Source: Youngiibacter multivorans (lineage in GTDB: Bacteria > Bacillota > Clostridia > Clostridiales > Clostridiaceae). From it: DNA of 32,473 nt. Shown here one piece after another: positions 7,803-15,374 of this stretch (position 1 is the first letter of the stretch; each line of letters begins with the position of its first letter). Location of the stretch: contig NZ_JAGGKC010000035.1 of the NCBI RefSeq assembly GCF_017873395.1, positions 1-32,473 on the forward strand, in the 5' to 3' direction. A program made the position numbers and the translations under genes. Below the pieces are notes generated by a model, which had not been told where the DNA came from, ran no database searches, and saw nothing but the letters and a program-made list of their open reading frames with translations.

Positions 7803-7958
7803 ATGACAAAAGAACAGTTTGAGCGAGAGAAAGATTACCGAATTTCCAAGGCAGTGGCGAAATCAATCCTAAATCAAAATATCATAAACAATGAAGATTT
7901 TCGCAAAATAAACAACCTGCTGATTGCTAGATATAAACCAATGATTGGCAGTTTATAG
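7803..7958 (+). CDS. 51-residue recombinase-linked small protein (SHOCT-like)
   Basis: 51 residues from ATG 7803, with GAGGAG at 7790-7795. It begins MTKEQFEREKDYR, then an Ala/Ile-rich helix, then NEDFRKINNLLIARYKPMIG. This is the pattern of the small helical protein often found directly before serine recombinases in Clostridia mobile elements, with a C-terminal SHOCT-like 'I-x-x-E-[DE]-[FY]-x-K-[IL]' helix. I know of no settled function; co-occurrence suggests a partner or regulator of the recombinases. The gene ends 64 bases before the first recombinase and is easy to miss because of its size. Confidence 0.7.
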   Translation: MTKEQFEREKDYRISKAVAKSILNQNIINNEDFRKINNLLIARYKPMIGSL

Positions 7959-8022
7959 CTATATATGTAGTTGCTATGTATCAAAATGAGAGTTAACATT
8001 GGTGCTGAAAGGAGGAGATCAA

Positions 8023-9246
8023 ATGGCCCGAATCATAAGAGTAATCAAGGCTTCAGCACCATCAAAATTTGTGAAAAAGAAAGTTGCTGCATATGCGAGA
8101 GTGTCATCAGACAAGGACTCAATGCACCAGTCACTTTCTGCTCAAATAAGCTACTTCAGTGATTTGATTCAAAGGAATCCTGAGTGGGAATTTGTTAGAA
8201 TATATGCAGATGAAGCTAAGACCGGCACTAAGGATACCAGGGAAGAGTTTCAGAACATGCTAAGTGACTGTAGAGAAGGCAAGATTGATCTGATAATCAC
8301 AAAGTCAGTCTCAAGGTTTGCTAGAAATACACTGACAATGCTTGAGGTTGTAAGAGAACTTAAAGCACTTAACATTGATGTGTACTTTGAAAAAGAAAAT
8401 ATTCATTCGATAAGCGGGGATGGTGAGCTAATGCTAACTATCCTCGCTTCTTTTGCTCAAGCAGAAAGTTTATCTGTAAGCGAGAACTGTAAGTGGCGAG
8501 TAAGGAAAAGCTATGCAGAAGGTGAATCCATAAACTTACGATTTATATACGGTTACGATATTTCAGGAAGGTCCATTTCAATTAATGAATTTGAAGCTCA
8601 GATTGTTAGACGGATCTTCAATGACTATATTAGTGGGATTGGTGCAACTAGGATAGCCAATGACCTTAGAACTCAAGATGTTAAGAGGCCTCGTGGCGGT
8701 GTTTGGACTTCGGCTAAAGTAATGAAGATCATTAAGAATGAGAAATACGTTGGAGATTCACTCCTTCAAAAAAGATATGTGTCAAACCATTTAGAGAAGA
8801 AACTGATAAACAACAATGGAGCATTACCCCAGTACTATGTAAGGAACTCACATCCTGCCATAGTATCCAGAGAAATCTTTGATGAAGCGAATAAGATTTT
8901 GAAGGAAAGGACCGCGGGAGTAGCTAGCAAAAAAGTAACTTGGAGTCCGCTTAGAGGTTTAGTCAAATGCACAGAATGCGGGAAATACTACAGAAGAAAA
9001 CATAATCATGGAAGAGTGTATCTAGTCTGTGGGAGTGTCATCGACTACGGTAAAGATGCTTGTAAATCGAAATATGTGAGAGAAAGTAGGTTTACTGAGT
9101 TACTAAAAAGAACTCTTGGGATTGACTGCTTGGAGAAAGATTTGATCAGAAAACAGATACAGACAGTACTAATTAATTCAGATGGATCCATAACGATTAA
9201 CTTGGTAAGTGGAAAGAGCATATACTTTGAGGAGGGTTGTGAATGA
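8023..9246 (+). CDS. Large serine recombinase 1 (integrase-type)
   Basis: 407 residues from ATG 8023 (AAGGAGGAG at 8009-8017; the open frame to 7999 is not needed). The resolvase-type catalytic domain spans ~20-165: YARVSS with nucleophile Ser28, then DLIITKSVSRFARN with the expected Arg residues. A recombinase domain follows (~185-300), then a zinc ribbon (CTECGKYY...C...C) near residues 315-350. The C-terminus is short and lacks the long coiled-coil seen in its partner. It cuts and rejoins DNA at att sites via a phosphoserine link. The stop overlaps the next gene by ATGA (9243-9246), so the two recombinases are translationally coupled and probably act together. Confidence 0.95.
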   Translation: MARIIRVIKASAPSKFVKKKVAAYARVSSDKDSMHQSLSAQISYFSDLIQRNPEWEFVRIYADEAKTGTKDTREEFQNMLSDCREGKIDLIITKSVSRFARNTLTMLEVVRELKALNIDVYFEKENIHSISGDGELMLTILASFAQAESLSVSENCKWRVRKSYAEGESINLRFIYGYDISGRSISINEFEAQIVRRIFNDYISGIGATRIANDLRTQDVKRPRGGVWTSAKVMKIIKNEKYVGDSLLQKRYVSNHLEKKLINNNGALPQYYVRNSHPAIVSREIFDEANKILKERTAGVASKKVTWSPLRGLVKCTECGKYYRRKHNHGRVYLVCGSVIDYGKDACKSKYVRESRFTELLKRTLGIDCLEKDLIRKQIQTVLINSDGSITINLVSGKSIYFEEGCE

Positions 9247-10817
9247 GCTTAGCAAAAGCAATTACGGTTATTCCGGCTGCAAAGAAATTTAGCGAGATAT
9301 CTTCAAGCACCTGGACGACGAAGAAGCGAGTCGCAGCCTACGCCAGGGTATCCACTGATAATGAGGAACAGCTATCGAGTTTTGAAGCGCAAAGGAACTA
9401 CTACGCGCAATACATAAGATCAAAGTCTGAGTGGACGTTTGTCGAGGTTTATGCGGATGAAGGTATTTCAGCGACAAGCACGAAAAAGAGAGACGGCTTC
9501 AATCGAATGGTCAATGATGCGCTAGATGGGAAGATTGACCTGATAATTACCAAGTCAGTCTCGAGATTTGCAAGGAACACTGTAGACACACTGACCACGG
9601 TTAGAAAACTTAAGGAGCAGGAGGTAGAGGTCTATTTCGAGAAGGAGAACATTTATACATTAGATAGCAAGGGAGAGTTGCTCATTACGATAATGTCCAG
9701 CCTTGCGCAAGAAGAATCGCGAAGCATTAGTGAAAATGTAACCTGGGGCCAGAGAAAGAGATTCGCAGAAGGAAAGGTGAACTTACCTTACGGACAATTC
9801 TTAGGCTATGAAAAAGGTGAAGATAATCTTCCAAAGATTGTCGAGAAAGAAGCTCAAGTGGTCAGAAAGATATATAGACTCTTTCTTGAAGGCAAGACTC
9901 CAAGCGGGATAGCGAAGATACTAACTGATGAAAAGATCCCTTCTCCTGGAGGTAAAGAGAAATGGCCAGTAAGTACAGTCACAAGCATTCTTACAAATGA
10001 GAAATACAAGGGAGATGCAATACTACAAAAAGCGTTTACTGTGGATTTTCTAACCAAGAAAAAGAAGAAGAATGAAGGGGAAATCCCCATGTACTATGTT
10101 GAGAACAGCCATCCAAGCATAGTGAGTTCGGATGTGTTTGATCAGGTACAATACGAACTAAAAATCCGGAAGAAACATAACGGGTATAAGACAGGAGTAA
10201 GTTGCTTCTCAGGTAGAATAAAATGTGGTCAATGTGGCTGCTATTATGGGAGTAAAGTCTGGCACTCGAACAGCAAGTATAGAAGGGTTATCTGGCAATG
10301 CAATCACAAGTATCAAGATGAAGAGAAATGCAGCACTCCACATATTTATGAGGAGAACTTGAAAAAGGCATTCATTGAGGAGCTGAACAAAATTCTACTT
10401 AACCAGGACAAGGTCATCTCAGATCTAAGACTGATTTCACATGAGATCTTCGATTCAAACAAACTGATTGAGAAGGAGTTATACCTTAAAAATGAACTCA
10501 CTATTGTTGAAAACCTAATTGAAAAATGTATAAAAGACAACGCCTTGGTTGCATGTGACCAGAATGAGTACAGTATAAGGTACAATGAGTTATTAAAAAG
10601 ACATGAAAATAAAAAGTCTGAACTTAACAGATTAGTACAGCAGAGGGCGGATGCCAGCACAAAGAAACGTAGTTTAGAGGAGTTGGTAAGGAGGATTGAG
10701 GAGCAGGAGATCATTCTAACCTCGTTTGACGAGGAATTATGGATTTCCTTGGTAGATAGTGTAGTAATCCAGCCAAGTGGAGAAATGTTATTCAATTTCC
10801 AGGGTAAGATTTTTTAG
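9243..10817 (+). CDS. Large serine recombinase 2 (integrase-type, with coiled-coil)
   Basis: 524 residues. The catalytic domain has YARVST (nucleophile Ser37), the same DLIITKSVSRFARN block as recombinase 1, and EESRSISENV. The recombinase domain is at ~185-300, the zinc ribbon (CGQCGCYY...C...C) at ~325-365, and a long charged helix at ~390-500 is the coiled-coil used by large serine integrases for synapsis control. Both catalytic sites in the pair look intact. In known tandem-recombinase elements the two proteins act together; here that is inferred from coupling and sequence kinship. A terminator follows at once, and this is probably the right edge of the prophage. Confidence 0.95.
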   Translation: MSLAKAITVIPAAKKFSEISSSTWTTKKRVAAYARVSTDNEEQLSSFEAQRNYYAQYIRSKSEWTFVEVYADEGISATSTKKRDGFNRMVNDALDGKIDLIITKSVSRFARNTVDTLTTVRKLKEQEVEVYFEKENIYTLDSKGELLITIMSSLAQEESRSISENVTWGQRKRFAEGKVNLPYGQFLGYEKGEDNLPKIVEKEAQVVRKIYRLFLEGKTPSGIAKILTDEKIPSPGGKEKWPVSTVTSILTNEKYKGDAILQKAFTVDFLTKKKKKNEGEIPMYYVENSHPSIVSSDVFDQVQYELKIRKKHNGYKTGVSCFSGRIKCGQCGCYYGSKVWHSNSKYRRVIWQCNHKYQDEEKCSTPHIYEENLKKAFIEELNKILLNQDKVISDLRLISHEIFDSNKLIEKELYLKNELTIVENLIEKCIKDNALVACDQNEYSIRYNELLKRHENKKSELNRLVQQRADASTKKRSLEELVRRIEEQEIILTSFDEELWISLVDSVVIQPSGEMLFNFQGKIF

Positions 10818-10824
10818 CTAATGT

Positions 10825-10868
10825 AAATGACTATGTGGGTTCTTTGGAACAGCATAGTCATTTTTTTG
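10825..10868 (+). terminator. Terminator after the recombinase pair
   Basis: AAATGACTATG (10825-10835) pairs with CATAGTCATTT (10853-10863), an 11-pair stem with a 17-base loop, followed by a run of T to 10867. It closes the recombinase operon and marks the likely end of prophage genes. Confidence 0.9.
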
Positions 10869-11205
10869 TTTGCATCATGTTGAAAAAATCGTATTAAGCG
10901 CTTAGATTCATATTTTAGGATAAATGATGATAGTTACGGATTTTGCAAAGTATATTGCACAAAAACCATAAAACACAGAATAAAATGCTTGCCATAATAT
11001 TTAATGTGCAGTATATTATAAATAACCCGCAATGTTTTCAAATAATGTGCAGTAAAATGGACGAATAGAGGTGAGATATTATGAAATAAAAATCGTGAAC
11101 GATATATTGTACGCTTGGGATTGAGGCATATAAGTTGAAACTGGTAGGTTTGTCTTTGGAGCATGGGTAATAAAATATCAAGTATAGTATTGGAGGACTT
11201 ATTAA
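10869..11205. other. 337-base gene-free region at the prophage/chromosome junction
   Basis: No convincing gene. It holds a 10-base perfect palindrome TAAGCGCTTA (10895-10904), loosely like a catabolite-response element but with about three consensus mismatches, and a 12-base direct repeat TAATGTGCAGTA at 11002-11013 and 11043-11054 (41-base period). The attachment core should lie near here, but it cannot be chosen without the other prophage end. TTGGAGGAC just before 11206 is the ribosome site of the lyase gene. Confidence 0.5.
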
Positions 11206-12075
11206 ATGCAAAAAAAAATAACTCTTAGAAATCTCCTTGATAAAGAAGGATTGATCGTTGCGCCAGGTTGCCACGATGCCTTTGGAGCAAAAATTATTGA
11301 ACATGTCGGGTTTGAAGTAGCTTATATGACAGGTAATGGTACTTCAGCCAGCTTAATTGGAAAGCCTGACCTTGGTCTAATTACTGCGTCCGAGATGGTA
11401 ACTCATGCGAGAGGGATTGTTTCGGCAGTAAACATACCCATAATTTGTGATTGTGACAATGGTTATGGCGGTGTAAATAATGTTATTAGAGCAGTAGAAG
11501 AATATGAGGCAGCTGGGGTATCGGCAATACACATAGAAGACCAGGATATGCCGAAAAAATGTGCAGCTCTGGGAGATATAAAGTTCATCGCCAAAGAAGA
11601 ACTTACTGAAAAAATTAAAGCTGCCGTACATGCAAGGAAAGATAAAAACTTTACGATTATTGCACGTACAGACTGCCGTAGTGCTTTGGGGTTAAAGGAA
11701 GCAATTAGCCGTGGCCAAGCCTGTGCAAATGCGGGTGCTGATGTAGTCTATATTGAATTACTAGAGTCTATCGATGAAATGAAGGAAGTAGTTAGAAGTA
11801 TCGATGCCCCAGTGATGTTCGATATGCTGGAACATTTCAGGATGCCTTATATAAATGTTAAGGAATTGGAGAATATCGGATATAAACTGGTTGTTTTCCC
11901 TCTTTCCTCCACACTGACATATGCTAAATCAATATTAGGTTTAATGACTTCGTTAAAAGAAACTGGCACAACAGAAGCTTTCCTGGATAAAATGCTGACT
12001 TTAAAAGAATATGAACACTTACTAGGATATGACATGATTGAACGAAGAGAAATTGCTATACGTAAGCAGTGTTAA
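11206..12075 (+). CDS. Isocitrate lyase/PEP mutase superfamily lyase (methylisocitrate- or dimethylmalate-lyase-like)
   Basis: 289 residues from ATG 11206 (TTGGAGGAC upstream). The superfamily's metal site is visible: DCDNGYG at 82-88, IEDQD at 110-114, and KKCA at 117-120 with the flexible-loop Cys119 that serves as general acid in the lyases (PrpB-type KKCG). A late RTDCRSA supplies the usual Arg. Keeping this Cys favours a C-C lyase over a phosphonomutase. Candidate substrates are 2-methylisocitrate, 2,3-dimethylmalate or similar hydroxy-diacids; none can be chosen from sequence. The next gene is a frameshifted SLC13-like anion permease 40 bases downstream, which suggests uptake and cleavage of one dicarboxylate before the locus decayed. 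Confidence 0.8.
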   Translation: MQKKITLRNLLDKEGLIVAPGCHDAFGAKIIEHVGFEVAYMTGNGTSASLIGKPDLGLITASEMVTHARGIVSAVNIPIICDCDNGYGGVNNVIRAVEEYEAAGVSAIHIEDQDMPKKCAALGDIKFIAKEELTEKIKAAVHARKDKNFTIIARTDCRSALGLKEAISRGQACANAGADVVYIELLESIDEMKEVVRSIDAPVMFDMLEHFRMPYINVKELENIGYKLVVFPLSSTLTYAKSILGLMTSLKETGTTEAFLDKMLTLKEYEHLLGYDMIERREIAIRKQC

Positions 12076-12115
12076 TAAGACAAAAGAATTGGCTCGTATG
12101 AAAGGAGAACTCGAA

Positions 12116-13577
12116 ATGGAAAACAACAAACGCATTATTATTCTGATGGTCGCTCTGTTTTTCACTTTTGTTTTTGGATACGTTTGTCCAACGTGGGCAA
12201 CTGTCACCCCCATGGGTTTAAAAATCCTTGGTGCTTTGCTTGGCTGGCTCGTTCTAGCTGCTAGCGGATTTGGCCTGATTGTCCCCAGCCTAATTGCACT
12301 AGTTGCGGTTCAACTTTCTGGCTATTATACCGTCGCTGAAATCTTTTCGAAAGGCATTGGCTCCACCGTAAATATACTCGTAATATTCATTTTTGTCTTG
12401 GTGGAGGTGTTCTCTTCTAGCAAGACAGCCGAATACATTGTCAGGTCGTTCCTTTCCCGGAAATTCGTCAATGGGCATCCCTATGTGTTGACTGCAACAT
12501 TTTTGGTCACGATGGTGGCTCTGGGGACTATTGTGGGTTCCCTCGGTATAATCATGCTTGCAATTGTTCTCCTTGAAAACATCGCAACTATTGCCGGCAT
12601 TAACAAGACGGATGACTGGGCTCGCTTTTTGCTGATCAGCATTGTCGCTCTTTCTGGCGTCACGGAGCTCCTGTTCCCTTTCAAACCGTTTGCGCAAATT
12701 TTCATAGGCCTTTTTAACAGCTCCCTTAAGATTATGAATGTTTCTATCAATGAAGGTACCTATTTTCTGACAGGTACCATCATTGCGGCAATCGCTATTA
12801 TCCTTTTAATGCTAGAAGCTCGATTTCTATTCCACTTTAATTTTGATAAGTTGAAGGCACTGGATACGTCTGTCCTAAAAACAAATGAATTCTCCAAAAT
12901 GTCCAAAAAGCAGGGAGTCATTTTGATCACAGTACTTCTTTCTTTCTTTCTTCTATCCTGCCATCATTTTGCTGTTCCCCTCAGATTCCGCTATTTTCAC
13001 GACACTAAATGGTCTTGGACAGGCCCTCTTTATGGCTGCTTGCGTCGCTTTCCTCAGTATTCTTAAAATTGACGGAGAACCAGTCATAGAACCCGCCAAA
13101 ACCTTTGCCAAAGCCGTTAACTGGGACATCGTTTTCGCTATTGCTTGTGTAACCTTGCTGGGGAACGCATTAGGGGCAAATAATTCCGGTTTTACGCCGT
13201 GGTTGCTCGGCATTTTCACAGAACAGTTCAACAATATTGGCATTATTCCCATTCTGATCCTGACTGCTTTAGCAGCCTGCTTACTGACGCAAGTCTTCTC
13301 GAACTTGGCCACCGGAATGATCCTCTGCTCTGTCCTTGCGCCAATGTCCATCTTATTCTATAGCCGTGGAATCAACGTCTCTGTTTTTCCAGCGCTTATT
13401 GGTATTGGCACGTGTTCCGCCTGTTTGATTCCTGCCGGTAGCGGCCAGGCCGCCATTATGCTGTCAACCAAGATTTTTGAAAATGGTAGCAGTTGGGCAA
13501 TGAAAAAAGGCTTGGTTGTTCTGGCGGCTGTCACCATTGCCTGTGCACTATCTACCATCATTGTTGCTTATATTTAA
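12116..13577 (+). pseudogene. Frameshifted SLC13/DASS-like anion permease
   Basis: The ATG at 12116 has GAAAGGAGAA upstream. The first frame is good to about residue 280, then reads into unrelated residues and stops at 13066. The rest continues in another frame from about 12960 to 13577 (AIILLFPSDSAIFTTLNGLG onward). Removing one base near 12959 joins the two into one protein of about 486 residues with 10-12 membrane segments, typical of SLC13/DASS carboxylate permeases. GITELLFP-like and 'GSGQAAIM' stretches fit the two permease halves. C-ending codons are more common than in neighbouring genes, which hints at transfer. It is either a real lesion or a sequencing error. Likely substrate: a dicarboxylate for the lyase upstream. 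Confidence 0.8.
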
Positions 13578-13587
13578 TACAGGACTT

Positions 13588-13782
13588 ATGCATTTGATGA
13601 AAAATAACCCCAAAGCAAAATCCGAAAATATTTTTACTAAGCCCAGTGAATTGTTGATGGGACTTTCGAAGGGCTGGGTGCTGACGCTGGGATTGGAAAT
13701 CTACAAGCAATCATCGCCGTATATGAAAATCAGGTATGCTTACGCGGTTGTGAAAAATACAGTGCATATAAAGAAGAATTAA
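13588..13782 (+). CDS. Doubtful 64-residue ORF after the permease
   Basis: An ATG at 13588 with only a weak AGGA upstream gives a basic 64-residue product. I recognise no family and no membrane segment. It ends just before the left end of an IS fragment and may be the tail of a broken gene. Kept at low confidence because nothing else explains this stretch. Confidence 0.2.
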   Translation: MHLMKNNPKAKSENIFTKPSELLMGLSKGWVLTLGLEIYKQSSPYMKIRYAYAVVKNTVHIKKN

Positions 13783-13790
13783 CCTAATTG

Positions 13791-14022
13791 TGAACTGCAC
13801 CCCAATAGTTAGACATGTGATATGATAAACATGCCTAACGAGAGGAGTGCAGTTGTTGTATGGTGAAATATTCATTGGAATTTAAGCTGGAAGTAGTAAA
13901 AGTGTAATAGAGGATATGGTATCAGCGTCAGAAGCTGCTAGAACAATCAACGTCAATAGAAGTGAAGTTCTGAAATGGATAGCAGCATACCAAGCCCATG
14001 GATTAAATGGAATAGAAAAGTA
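13791..14022 (+). mobile_element. Truncated IS3-family element: left end plus broken orfA
   Basis: TGAACTGCACC (13791 on) to TTAGACA (13815) has the form of the IS3/IS150-type terminal repeat. An ATG at 13860 starts MVKYSLEFKLEVVKV and then meets a stop. In the next frame the protein goes on as MVSASEAARTINVNRSEVLK, then WIAAYQAHGLNGIEK, which is the helix-turn-helix of IS3-type orfA. So orfA carries a one-base frameshift. No orfB and no right-hand repeat follow; the copy is a dead 5' fragment. Confidence 0.75.
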
Positions 14023-14086
14023 GCGTATTAGAACTTTCTTAGGAATCTGAGATATGTCCCCTAAAAAGGTTAGTATGATAACTATC

Positions 14087-14116
14087 TTGACAAATAACGT
14101 TATTCCAATGGATAAT
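14087..14116 (+). promoter_or_regulatory. Sigma-A promoter with a palindrome in the spacer
   Basis: TTGACA (14087-14092), an 18-base spacer and GATAAT (14111-14116). The spacer contains AATAACGTTATT (14093-14104), a perfect 12-base palindrome that a repressor could use to block the promoter. It points at the XRE-cupin gene about 160 bases downstream. Confidence 0.6.
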
Positions 14117-14206
14117 GACGATAGATAAAGCAACCGAAAAGTTCAAAAACGGATATAACTGAAATATTCGCCAGTGGCTCATAAATCAACATCAAATCTT
14201 AACACA

Positions 14207-14223
14207 AACAATCAACGATTGTT
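14207..14223. promoter_or_regulatory. Second operator candidate: AACAATC-AAC-GATTGTT
   Basis: A perfect 7-3-7 inverted repeat about 56 bases before the start of the XRE-cupin gene. It differs from the palindrome in the upstream promoter spacer. Autoregulation by the adjacent HTH protein is inferred. Confidence 0.45.
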
Positions 14224-14278
14224 ACAATGCTTGATCTGCAGAGCAATAGTGATGATTGAAAGGTAGAGAGGTTAATAA

Positions 14279-14830
14279 ATGAATATAGGAGACCAGTTAA
14301 AACAAACCAGAGAAAGAAAAGGACTTTCCTTACGAGAAGTAGGTGAAAAAGCAGGGCTGTCAGCTAGTTTTATTGGTCAAGTTGAACGAGATGAAACCAG
14401 CCCTTCCATGCGTTCAATTAAAAGCATAACAGATGCTCTTGGAGTTAAATTAGCTGATTTATTAAACTCTGTTGAGAGTCAGCAAGAAGATTCCTCGCAT
14501 GTAGTTGCTTTAGATAATAGAAGGAAAGTTGAGAATCTATTTCCCGGATTAGAAATGTATTATCTCACTCCTAAGGGAAAAAAGGATTTTATGGTAGCAA
14601 TGCTATATGCAAAACCAGGGTCATCCTCAGGGGATGACTTCAGCATACATGATGGTGAGGAGTTTGGATATATCATCAGTGGCATGCTTTGGTTTTGGAT
14701 GGATGGAAATGAATATAATCTCCGTGAAGGAGACAGCATAAGCCTAAATTCTTCTATACCACATAGATGGGAGAATAGAAGCTCATCACCGTGTACCTCT
14801 TTGTGGGTGACAACACCCCCAGCATATTAA
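14279..14830 (+). CDS. XRE-family regulator with C-terminal cupin domain
   Basis: 183 residues from ATG 14279 (AGAGAGG upstream). Residues ~5-62 are an XRE helix-turn-helix (LKQTRERKGLSLREVGEKAG, SASFIGQVERDETSPSM). Residues ~105-180 are a small cupin (IHDGEEFGYIISG, DGNEYNLREGDSISL, PHRWENRS) that probably binds a small ligand. This HTH-cupin layout is that of PuuR-type regulators of amine, amino-acid or carboxylate genes. It stands alone between IS debris and a terminator; its target may be itself, the decayed lyase-permease pair upstream, or genes elsewhere. It is intact, unlike its surroundings. Confidence 0.9.
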   Translation: MNIGDQLKQTRERKGLSLREVGEKAGLSASFIGQVERDETSPSMRSIKSITDALGVKLADLLNSVESQQEDSSHVVALDNRRKVENLFPGLEMYYLTPKGKKDFMVAMLYAKPGSSSGDDFSIHDGEEFGYIISGMLWFWMDGNEYNLREGDSISLNSSIPHRWENRSSSPCTSLWVTTPPAY

Positions 14831-14844
14831 TTAGACGAAAAATT

Positions 14845-14879
14845 CCCTTCGCTATAACCGGCAGAAGGGTTTTTATTTT
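14845..14879 (+). terminator. Terminator after the XRE-cupin gene
   Basis: CCCTTC (14845-14850) pairs with GAAGGG (14864-14869), followed by TTTTTATTTTT. The stem is short but the T run is strong. Confidence 0.8.
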
Positions 14880-14913
14880 TCAAGTTTATTTATCAAAATA
14901 ATTATTGATTTTA

Positions 14914-15064
14914 TTAATCAACTCTATACTTTGGCTCACTCTGGTTTTTAAGAATATTTAACAGATGTGTTTTTACTGTGTTGGGACTAATAAAAGTCTT
15001 TTCCCAATTTCGGCATTATTAAGGCCATCCAGAATCAGTCTGACAATTTCTATTTCTTGTAATG
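14914..15064 (-). pseudogene. Remnant of a LuxR-type helix-turn-helix
   Basis: Read on the minus strand, 15064 to about 14995 gives LQEIEIVRLILDGLNNAEIG; after a one-base slip it continues ISPNTVKTHLLNILKN and ends with a stop at 14914-14916. This is the EIEILRLVAEGLSNKEIA...SPNTVKTHL signature of the LuxR DNA-binding domain. No N-terminal domain remains. Only the last ~50 codons survive, and they are frameshifted, so it is a dead fragment. Confidence 0.65.
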
Positions 15065-15086
15065 ATCAAGTAATTTTGCAACACCA

Positions 15087-15252
15087 CTATCTAGTTTGAT
15101 CCAACTGATATCGTGCCTGAAAAGGCGTTCGGTAATCATAAAAAGAATGTGGCCGAATTTGGTTGTACCAGCCATAAGCATATTCGAAAATAGCCTGCTC
15201 AACTCTTCATCCACTTGGAAATTGAAACGATTAATCAGTTCTGCTTCGAAAG
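15087..15252 (-). mobile_element. IS3-family orfB transposase remnant (C-terminal end)
   Basis: On the minus strand, from about 15205 to a stop at 15087-15089, the sequence reads QAIFEYAYGWYNQIRPHSFY and then DYRTPFQARYQL, the C-terminus of an IS3/IS150-type DDE transposase (the AIFEYIEGWYN...HSALGY type end). Upstream, TFEAELINRF lies in another frame, so the fragment is frameshifted and incomplete. It is oriented opposite to the orfA fragment at 13791 and probably derives from another copy. Confidence 0.65.
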
Positions 15253-15285
15253 TGTTGTAATATCGTTACATCGGTAAAAGAATTC

Positions 15286-15318
15286 GGGAGGTGGCCTTTT
15301 CTCTTCGAGCCTCCTCCC
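15286..15318 (-). terminator. Terminator for the leftward oxidoreductase gene
   Basis: Read on the minus strand, GGGAGG-A-GGC (15318-15309) pairs with GCC-A-CCTCCC (15295-15286), nine pairs with one A/A mismatch and a 13-base loop, then a short TTTT near 15279. It lies about 57 bases after the stop of the oxidoreductase gene. Confidence 0.65.
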
Positions 15319-15374
15319 GTTCTGATTCTCAATTTACTAGACTGAGTTAGGTAAAAACATAGAATATCTAAGGG

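Noticed and set aside
10890..10908. Catabolite-response element (cre) at TAAGCGCTTA
   Set aside because: The outer consensus positions fail at about three places; kept only as a palindrome.
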